This document shows, piece after piece, positions 33,374 through 39,777 of a stretch of DNA of 39,777 nucleotides (its first letter is position 1; every line of letters starts with the position of its first letter). The DNA comes from Chloroflexota bacterium. GTDB taxonomy: Bacteria > Chloroflexota > Limnocylindria > P2-11E. The stretch covers positions 1 to 39,777 of the forward strand of contig JAGWSB010000016.1 in NCBI GenBank assembly GCA_028876375.1, read 5' to 3'. Under the pieces are notes generated by a model. It was given only the letters and a program-made list of their open reading frames with translations. It did not search any database and was not told where the DNA came from. A program made the translations under genes and the position numbers.

Positions 33374-34981
33374 ATGAGGGGCCTGCGGATCCTCGTCGCC
33401 CTCGCGCTCGTCGTCGCGACGCTGCCGCTGCGCGCGGCGCCCGCCGCCGCGGCGACGCTGCCGTCGCAGCTCGATGCGCTGGCGTCGTCGTTCGCCGGCC
33501 AGGCCGGCGTGTGGATCGGCGATCCGCTGCTGCCCGACCCGCTGTACGCGCAGAACGCGGACACGCCCGTCGTCACCGCGTCGCTGTACAAGCTCGGCGT
33601 CCTCGCCGAGGCCGAGCGGCTCGTGGACGCCGGGAAGCTGCACTACTCCGACACGATCCAGATCGACCCGGAAGACATCACCGCCGACGGATCGTTCGAG
33701 GCGCCGGGCGACGTGCTCACGCTCGACCAGGCGCTCGAGGCGATGATCACGGTCTCCGACAACGGAACGGCGATGCACCTCTGGCGGATGCTCGGCCCGG
33801 CGAACATCGACGACACGCTGGCGAAGAACGGCATCAAGGGATTCCACGTCGCTCTCACCGAGGACGAGGACAACACCGCGACGCCGAGAGCCATCGGCAC
33901 CTACTTCACCCTCCTCGCGAAGGGCAAGCTGGTCTCGTCCGCGGCGTCGCAGCGGATGCTGCGGCGGCTCGAGCGGCAGCAGATCAACGACCGTATCCCG
34001 TCGCAGCTGCCGGAGGGGACGATCGTCGCGCACAAGACGGGCAACCTCGCGGGCCTCGTCCACGACGCCGGGATCGTCTTCACGCCCCGCGGCGCCCGCG
34101 TCGTCGTCGGCATGACGTGGGACGCGGACGAGGGCGTCGCGGACGACTTCATCGCGCACCTCGCGTCGACGGTCTACGCCGCGGCGCTCCTTCCGCCGGC
34201 GTCGCCGCGCTACACGCTCCCGTTCCTCGACGGCGGCGCGTTCTACGCGGAGCGCGGTGCGACGCTGGTCGTCCCGGTCCAGGTCCAGAACGCGGGCGAC
34301 GCGGCGTGGACGCTCGGCGGCGACGGACGGATGGGGCTGGGTTGGGAGCTCCGCGACGCCAAGGACGCCGTCCTCTCGCGCTCGTCCCAGCCGCTCGCGC
34401 TCGGCAACGTCGCTCCGGGCGCCGCCGTCACCCTTCCGCTCGTCGTCCCCATGCCGGAGCAGCCGGGTGACGCGAAGCTCGTGCTCGGGCTCGTCGACGC
34501 GGCCGGCCGTCAGCTCTCGGGCTACGGCGTGGCGACGGTGACGGTGCCGGTGCGCGTACACCTGCCGTTCGTCGTCGAGCCGGTCATCCGGATCCCGCGC
34601 GAGCTGCACCGCGGCGAGGCATCGATGATCGAGGTCGACTACACGGCGCTCGATCCCGTCCGCGCCGAGGACCACTCGCTCGCGCTCTCGTGGCGCCTCA
34701 TCCACGACCCCACGAACCGCGTCGTCGCGCGGGGGACGGTCCCGCTCGGCGTGATGAAGACGTACGAGCGCGCGGGGTCGTTCTTCGCTCCGCTGGTCGC
34801 GCCGAACATGCGCGGGAGCTACGTCCTCGAGTACGAGATCCGCGAGGGCGGATACGTCGCCAGCGTCACGCAGCAGGAGACGGTCGAGGTCGGGCAGCGG
34901 CGCACGTACGGCGACCAGGGCGGGCCCGTCGCGCGACCGCGGGGGCCGATCGCGTCGCACGGAGCGTCGGGCCTGCGCTAG
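33374..34981 (+). CDS. Secreted class A beta-lactamase-fold serine hydrolase with C-terminal Ig-like domains
   Basis: Signal peptide MRGLRILVALALVVATLPLRAAPAAAA; SLYK (SxxK), SDNGT (SDN), HKTGN (KTG) motifs; C-terminal beta-rich region of about 250 aa (VVPVQVQNAGDAAWTLGG...). Confidence 0.85.
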   Translation: MRGLRILVALALVVATLPLRAAPAAAATLPSQLDALASSFAGQAGVWIGDPLLPDPLYAQNADTPVVTASLYKLGVLAEAERLVDAGKLHYSDTIQIDPEDITADGSFEAPGDVLTLDQALEAMITVSDNGTAMHLWRMLGPANIDDTLAKNGIKGFHVALTEDEDNTATPRAIGTYFTLLAKGKLVSSAASQRMLRRLERQQINDRIPSQLPEGTIVAHKTGNLAGLVHDAGIVFTPRGARVVVGMTWDADEGVADDFIAHLASTVYAAALLPPASPRYTLPFLDGGAFYAERGATLVVPVQVQNAGDAAWTLGGDGRMGLGWELRDAKDAVLSRSSQPLALGNVAPGAAVTLPLVVPMPEQPGDAKLVLGLVDAAGRQLSGYGVATVTVPVRVHLPFVVEPVIRIPRELHRGEASMIEVDYTALDPVRAEDHSLALSWRLIHDPTNRVVARGTVPLGVMKTYERAGSFFAPLVAPNMRGSYVLEYEIREGGYVASVTQQETVEVGQRRTYGDQGGPVARPRGPIASHGASGLR

Positions 34982-34993
34982 AGGTCGACCCGC

Positions 34994-35806
34994 TCAGCGC
35001 CAGCGGCTGAGGATGTTCTCCCGCTGGAACGCGAGGCGCGCGGCGACGAACACGACCGTGTCGACGACGACGAGGACGATCGCCGTGCGGATGAACGACT
35101 CGTTGTTGATGACCACGCGCCCGGTCACCTGCGCGATCCCCAGCGCGACGACGGGGACGACGACGAGGCCGCCGATCTGCTGGGCCACGCGGATGTCGTT
35201 CACGCGCGTCGAGATGAGGATGCCGAGGTTCACCGACAGCGCCGTCAGCAGCGGGACCATGACGATCACGGCGAGGATCCAGCGCGGCGCCGTCACGGCG
35301 TGCACCGCGGCCGGGCTCCCGAGGGCCAGCACCGACGCGAGGTAGATCGCGTACGCGATCCACGTCACGATGACCGCGGGGATGGTCGAGGCGATGCTCT
35401 TCGCCAGAAGCAGCTCGCCGACGCCGACGGGCGTGGCCAGGAGCGGCTCGAGGGTCCGCGCGGACTTCTCGCCGATCACGGAGTAGATCGCGATGGTGAG
35501 CGGCACGACCGTCGGGATGAGCATGAAGAGGACGAGGAAGTACGTCGCGATGAACCCCTGCACCGCCTCTCGCGGATCGAGGCCCGCCGCCGCCGGAGCG
35601 GACGCGTAGAGCGCCTGCACGTCCTTCTCGCTCGGCGGGTAGAGGGCGGCGGCGTACACGGCGAGGATGCCCGCGGCGAGGATGACGATCGGCGGGAACA
35701 GGGTCATCCCGACCAGGAGCTTGTTCCCGAGCGTCTCGCGCCACTCGCGCGCGCAGACGGAGGTGACGATGGTGCGGCGCGTCGCGCGTGCGGCGACGGC
35801 GCTCAT
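34994..35806 (-). CDS. ABC-2/NatB-type ABC transporter permease
   Basis: MSAVAARATRRTIVTSVCAREWRETLGNKLLVGMTLFPPIVILAAGILAVYAA...SVIGEKSARTLEPLLATPVGVGELLLAKSIASTIPAVIVTW...; multi-TM. Coupled to the upstream ATPase gene. Confidence 0.9.
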   Translation of the reverse strand: MSAVAARATRRTIVTSVCAREWRETLGNKLLVGMTLFPPIVILAAGILAVYAAALYPPSEKDVQALYASAPAAAGLDPREAVQGFIATYFLVLFMLIPTVVPLTIAIYSVIGEKSARTLEPLLATPVGVGELLLAKSIASTIPAVIVTWIAYAIYLASVLALGSPAAVHAVTAPRWILAVIVMVPLLTALSVNLGILISTRVNDIRVAQQIGGLVVVPVVALGIAQVTGRVVINNESFIRTAIVLVVVDTVVFVAARLAFQRENILSRWR

Positions 35807-36741
35807 CGCGCCTCCGCCGCGCCGTGCACGACCTTCAGGTAGACGTCCTCGAGCGAGACCCGCCGCTCGGTGACGAAGGCGACCTCGGCGCCGGCGTCGA
35901 CGAGCGCGCGCACGAGGGCGGGATCCGTCCGCAGCGGGTCGTCGGTCCGCACGAGGATGGATCCGTTCTCGAGCCAGGCCTCGCGCACGCCCTCGACGCA
36001 CCGGACGCGCGCGAGGTGGTCGGGACGCGGCGACGGAACGACGCGCACCTCGACGGTGCGGCCGTACAGCTCCGCGCGCAGCCGATCGGGGGTGTCGATG
36101 CGGATCACGCTGCGCCGGAAGAAGGCGATGCGGTCGCACAAGCGGTCGGCCTCGTCGAGGTTGTGCGTGCACAGGAAGACGGTGCGGCCCTCCTTCGCGA
36201 GCGACACGATGAGGTCGCGCACCGTGCGCGCCGCGTCGGGGTCGAGGCCGGTCGTCGGCTCGTCGAGGAACAGGATCCGCGGCTCGTGCAGCGCCGCGCG
36301 CGCGATCGCCATCTTCTGCTTCATCCCGCGCGAGAAAGTGGCGACGGGGATGTCGCGCTGCGCGCCCAGCCCCATGAGCTCGAGGTAGCGCTCGACCCGC
36401 GCCTCCATCTCGCGGCCGGAGAGGCCGTACAGGGCGGCGAAGAAGCGCAGGTTGTCCGCCGCGGAGAGGCGCTCGTAGAGGCCGGGGTGCTCCGTCAGGA
36501 TCCCGACGGAGGCGCGGATGCGAGCGTCGTCGCGCCCCAGGCGCAGCCCCGCGACCTCGGCGCCGCCGCCGCTCGGAGCGACGAGGGCGCACAGGAGCCG
36601 CAGCGTCGTCGTCTTGCCCGCGCCGTTCGGGCCGAGGAAGCCGAAAACCTCGCCCTCGTGCACCTCGATGTCGAGGCCGTCGACCGCGAGGAGCTTCCCG
36701 AAGCGCTTCGTGAGGCCCTCCGTCCGGAGGACGATCGCCAC
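35803..36741 (-). CDS. ABC transporter ATP-binding protein (exporter type)
   Basis: MAIVLRTEGLTKRFGKLLAVDGLDIEVHEGEVFGFLGPNGAGKTTTLRLLCALVAPSGG...TFSRGMKQKMAIARAALHEPRILFLDEPTTGLDPDAARTVRDL. Confidence 0.95.
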   Translation of the reverse strand: MAIVLRTEGLTKRFGKLLAVDGLDIEVHEGEVFGFLGPNGAGKTTTLRLLCALVAPSGGGAEVAGLRLGRDDARIRASVGILTEHPGLYERLSAADNLRFFAALYGLSGREMEARVERYLELMGLGAQRDIPVATFSRGMKQKMAIARAALHEPRILFLDEPTTGLDPDAARTVRDLIVSLAKEGRTVFLCTHNLDEADRLCDRIAFFRRSVIRIDTPDRLRAELYGRTVEVRVVPSPRPDHLARVRCVEGVREAWLENGSILVRTDDPLRTDPALVRALVDAGAEVAFVTERRVSLEDVYLKVVHGAAEAR

Positions 36742-36865
36742 ACCGGGAGCGTAGCCGTCCCCCGGCGCGCGGACCGGGGCTCCGGAGAGACGAGGTCGAG
36801 CACCCGGGGCCCGAGCGAAAGCCGTGCCCGAGCGAAGGTCGGAAGGGCCATGCCATCATCAACGT

Positions 36866-38491
36866 GTGAGCGACGTGGATCGGAAGATCCAGGAGCTCTC
36901 GTTCCTCCACGAGATCACCCAGCTCGCCTCTTCCACCCGCGACTGGGACGAGATGCTCCGGATCGTCATCGATCGTTCGACGGACGCGATGCACACCGAC
37001 GTGGCGTCGCTGTACCTCGTCGACAAGCGCGAGGGGCGACTGCGCCTGGTCGCCACGAACGGCCTCGACCGCCGGGGCATCGGCCGTGCCGAGCTGCGCG
37101 TCGGCGAAGGCATCACCGGATGGGTCGCGGCCGCGCGCGTCCCGCTCGCCGCGCGCGACGTGCGCAAGGAGCCGCGCTTCAAGTGGATCCCCGGCATCGA
37201 CGAGCCGCGCTTCACCTCGATGCTGTCGGTCCCGCTCGTCGTGCGCGACGAGCTCGTCGGCGTCATGAACGTGCAGACCGTCGCGCCGCGCGACTTCAGC
37301 AAGGACGAGGTCCAGTTCCTCCAGACGGTCGCGGACCAGGTCGCCGGCATCATCGACAAGGCGCGGCTCCACCGCGAGGCCGAGCGCAAGCTGCGCGAGG
37401 TGTCCGCGCTCTTCGAGGTATCCAACGTCCTCACCTCGACGCTCGACCTCGACGAGGTCCTGCAGCTCGTCGTCGACCGTTTGATCCGCGTCTATCCCGG
37501 CGCCTCCGGCGCGCTGCTCCTGCGCGACGAGGAGGGCGGCGCGCGCGTGCGCGCGCGGAGCGGCGACCTCGGCAAGGCCGCGCTGCAGGCCACGCAGCAG
37601 GCGCTCGCGGAAGCGCGGCCGATCGTCGCGACCGACCACCTCGCGGTCCCGCTCCTCGTCGGCGACCGTCTCCTCGGCGCCGTCGGGCTGCGCGTGCCGG
37701 GGTACAAGGAGTTCCTCGACGAGGAGGTGTCGTTCGTCGGGGCGCTGGCCAATCAGGCCGCGCTCGCGATCGACAAGGCGTCGCTCTACGAGCTCGAGCG
37801 GCAGACGGCGCAGACGCTGCGCGAGCTCGAGCGCGCGCGTTCGGAGTTCGTCGCCGTCGTCACGCACGACCTGCGGACGCCGCTGTCGATCATCCGCGGA
37901 CACCTCGACCTCATAGCCGAGCGCAGCGGGGCGAAGCGCGAGGCGGCCGAGGCGGCGACGCAGGTGAAGCGGCTCGACGAGCTGGTCGACCGGATCGTGG
38001 AGAGCGTGCGCGACGACCGCCCGGAGCTCACCGTGCGGCGCGCGCGGTTCGACGTGCGCGCGGCGACGATCAAGGCGCTCACCGAGGTGGCGCCGATGGT
38101 CCGCATGCACAAGCTGCGCGCGCCGCGCCCGGGCGCCGCGGTGTGGGCGCGCGGCGACCGCGCGAAGACCGCCGAGGTCGTCTCCGGACTGGTGCACAAC
38201 GCGACGAAGTACGCGCCGGAGGGGACGACGATCGCGGTGGGCATCTCGAAGGACGGCGACAGCGCCGTGGTGCGCGTCTCGGACGGGGGCCCCGGCGTCC
38301 CGGTCGAGGACCGCGAGCGCATCTTCCATCCCTTCGTCCGCGGCGACGGCGCGGCGCGCGGCGTCCCCGGGACGGGCATCGGGCTCTACGCCTGCCGCCG
38401 CATCGTCGAGGCGCAGGGCGGCCGCCTCTGGTACGAGGACGCGCCGGGCGGCGGAGCCTCCTTCGCCTTCTCGATCCCGAGGCCGCGGTGA
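36866..38491 (+). CDS. GAF-GAF sensor histidine kinase
   Basis: VSDVDRKIQELSFLHEITQLASSTRDWDEML...; two GAF-like regions; HDLRTPLSIIRGHLDL (H-box), HNATKYAPEG (N-box), DGGPGVP, GTGIGLYACRRIVEAQGG. Confidence 0.92.
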   Translation: MSDVDRKIQELSFLHEITQLASSTRDWDEMLRIVIDRSTDAMHTDVASLYLVDKREGRLRLVATNGLDRRGIGRAELRVGEGITGWVAAARVPLAARDVRKEPRFKWIPGIDEPRFTSMLSVPLVVRDELVGVMNVQTVAPRDFSKDEVQFLQTVADQVAGIIDKARLHREAERKLREVSALFEVSNVLTSTLDLDEVLQLVVDRLIRVYPGASGALLLRDEEGGARVRARSGDLGKAALQATQQALAEARPIVATDHLAVPLLVGDRLLGAVGLRVPGYKEFLDEEVSFVGALANQAALAIDKASLYELERQTAQTLRELERARSEFVAVVTHDLRTPLSIIRGHLDLIAERSGAKREAAEAATQVKRLDELVDRIVESVRDDRPELTVRRARFDVRAATIKALTEVAPMVRMHKLRAPRPGAAVWARGDRAKTAEVVSGLVHNATKYAPEGTTIAVGISKDGDSAVVRVSDGGPGVPVEDRERIFHPFVRGDGAARGVPGTGIGLYACRRIVEAQGGRLWYEDAPGGGASFAFSIPRPR

Positions 38492-39165
38492 CCAGCGTCC
38501 TCATCGTCGACGACGACCGCGCGATGGTCGGGATGGTCGCGGCGCTCCTGGGCGATCAGGGCTACGACCTCTCTACCGCGTACGACGGCGAGCAGGCGCT
38601 GCGCCGCCATGCGGACGATCCTCCGGACCTCATCATCCTCGACCGCCGGCTCCCACGGCTCGACGGCGACGAGGTCTGCCGGCGGATCCGCGCGACGTCC
38701 GACACGCCGATCCTCATGCTCACCGGGGAGAAGGGGAGCGCCGAGCGCGCGAAGCTGCTCGAGGTCGGCGCCGACGACTACCTCGAGAAGCCGTTCGACC
38801 GCCGCGAGCTCGTCGCGCGCGTCCGCGCGCTGCTGCGCCGCGCGCGCGGGACGAAGCGCGCCGCCGGCCCCGTCGAGATCGGCGCCCTCGTCGTCGATCC
38901 GCGGACGCACAGCGCGACCGTCGAAGGGCGAGCCCTCGCGCTCACGCCGACGGAGTTCCGGCTGCTCGCGGCGCTCGCCGCGCGTGCGGGTGAGGTCGTC
39001 GAGCGGAAGGCGCTCCTGCGCGCCGCGTGGCCCGACGAGCGCGACCCCGACCCGGAGTGGCTGAAGGCGCACCTCGCGCGGCTGCGCTCGAAGCTCGACG
39101 AGGCGGGCGGCCCGGTGCCGGTCAACGTGCGCGGGGTCGGGTACCGCCTCGGGTCCGCCGACTAA
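38488..39165 (+). CDS. OmpR-family response regulator (receiver + winged helix)
   Basis: VTSVLIVDDDRAMVGMVAALLGDQGYDLSTAYDGEQALRRHADDPPDLIILDRRLPRLDG...GADDYLEKPFDRRELVARVRALLRR...ALTPTEFRLLAALAARAGEVVERKALLRAAWP...VNVRGVGYRLG. GTG overlapping the kinase TGA. Confidence 0.95.
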   Translation: MTSVLIVDDDRAMVGMVAALLGDQGYDLSTAYDGEQALRRHADDPPDLIILDRRLPRLDGDEVCRRIRATSDTPILMLTGEKGSAERAKLLEVGADDYLEKPFDRRELVARVRALLRRARGTKRAAGPVEIGALVVDPRTHSATVEGRALALTPTEFRLLAALAARAGEVVERKALLRAAWPDERDPDPEWLKAHLARLRSKLDEAGGPVPVNVRGVGYRLGSAD

Positions 39166-39575
39166 GCAGCCGGAGGGCGCTCCTCGTCGCGGCGTCGCAG
39201 GTCGTTCACCGCCTGGAGCAGCTCGGCGCGCGTCATCCCGTCGGCCACCAGCAGCGCGGCGTCGGGGTCGAGCTCGAGCGCCTGGCCGACGAGGAGCTCG
39301 CGCTCGTCCGGCGGCAGGTCGATCACGGTGAGCGAGGGATCGACGTCGCGGAGGATGACCATCGCGCTCTCGTGCGCGTCGGCGACGTGGACCATGTACC
39401 CGGCCGAGCGCAGGCCGTCGACGTGCTGATGCCGCGCGGGACCGCTATCGGCGACGAGGAGGATCGTCGGCCAGCGCGGCCGGAAGCGGCCGGTCTCCGT
39501 GATCCGGCCAGCCGCGACGATGCCCTGCCGCGCCTCCACTGTGACGGGCCGGTGCACGCGCGGTGCCATGCGCAT
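39162..39575 (-). CDS. Degenerate receiver-like domain protein
   Basis: MRMAPRVHRPVTVEARQGIVAAGRITETGRFRPRWPTILLVADSGPARHQHVDGLRSAGYMVHVADAHESAMVILRDVDPSLTVIDLPPDERELLVGQALELDPDAALLVADGMTRAELLQAVNDLRRRDEERPPAA; receiver-like beta/alpha periodicity. Confidence 0.6.
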   Translation of the reverse strand: MRMAPRVHRPVTVEARQGIVAAGRITETGRFRPRWPTILLVADSGPARHQHVDGLRSAGYMVHVADAHESAMVILRDVDPSLTVIDLPPDERELLVGQALELDPDAALLVADGMTRAELLQAVNDLRRRDEERPPAA

Positions 39576-39649
39576 GACGGAACGCGACGCACGAGCGCGC
39601 ACCGCAGGGCCCGCCCGCGGGCGAGCGGGCGGCCGGACGGAGCGGTCAG

Positions 39650-39777
39650 CTATGCCGCGGCGGGCTGCAGCTCCGCGGTCGCCGCGGTCGATGCCGTGCT
39701 CGGCGCCGCGAGCCACGCGACCACGAGCGCGAGGAACGACGCGATCGCCAGGATCGAGGTGCCGTCCAGCGCTGGCA
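39650..39777 (-). CDS. C-terminal fragment of a small membrane protein (truncated by window edge)
   Basis: Minus frame ...PALDGTSILAIASFLALVVAWLAAPSTASTAATAELQPAAA*; single hydrophobic segment; runs off the window. Confidence 0.35.
   Translation of the reverse strand, partial: PALDGTSILAIASFLALVVAWLAAPSTASTAATAELQPAAA

Noticed and set aside
34994-38329. 1111-aa minus ORF fusing antisense of the histidine kinase to the ABC permease frame
   Set aside because: Only the last 270 residues (34994-35806) are real; the rest is antisense or out of frame to the kinase and the ABC ATPase.
35788-39165. 1125-aa plus ORF ending in the response regulator
   Set aside because: Only 38488-39165 is a recognisable protein; upstream is a shadow frame over the ABC ATPase and kinase.
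39608-39634. GGCCCGCCCGC...GCGGGCGGCC hairpin between two minus-strand ORFs
   Set aside because: Stable stem but no T-tract, and near the window edge; cannot assign a function.

Overview
High-GC bacterial chromosomal window, mostly housekeeping genes. I resolved about 36 CDSs. They include a GH38 alpha-mannosidase, a UgpC/MalK-type ABC ATPase, a tandem DUF4388 (PATAN) protein, a glycolytic cluster (ROK kinase-gap-pgk-eno), rpsT, murJ, galK, galU, lepA and hemW. Further along are a histone-H1-like basic protein, a Crp/Fnr regulator with a response regulator, a CIRCE-controlled hrcA-grpE-dnaK-dnaJ-prmA-rsmE operon, plsY-like, HIT, rpsU, yqeY, phoH, pgpH-like, ybeY, a class-A beta-lactamase-fold protein, an ABC exporter, and a GAF-histidine kinase/OmpR regulator pair. 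No rRNA, tRNA or CRISPR array was recognised. The strongest observation is a 434-aa intein with two LAGLIDADG-type motifs, inserted exactly in the Walker A P-loop of PhoH, with all splice-junction residues present. Other points: (i) two copies of a two-hairpin element downstream of eno and dnaK; (ii) an unlisted 35-codon basic ORF with a bL37-like ANHGRKP motif, overlapping another ORF; (iii) a CIRCE operator with the hrcA Shine-Dalgarno in its loop and the start codon at its edge; (iv) three genes whose expected N-termini lack ATG/GTG/TTG starts; (v) a YbeY with a changed metal-ligand motif. All calls were made by eye from the sequence and ORF track; no database searches were run. Taxonomy is not determined (gene style is compatible with a high-GC Chloroflexota-like organism, a weak inference).
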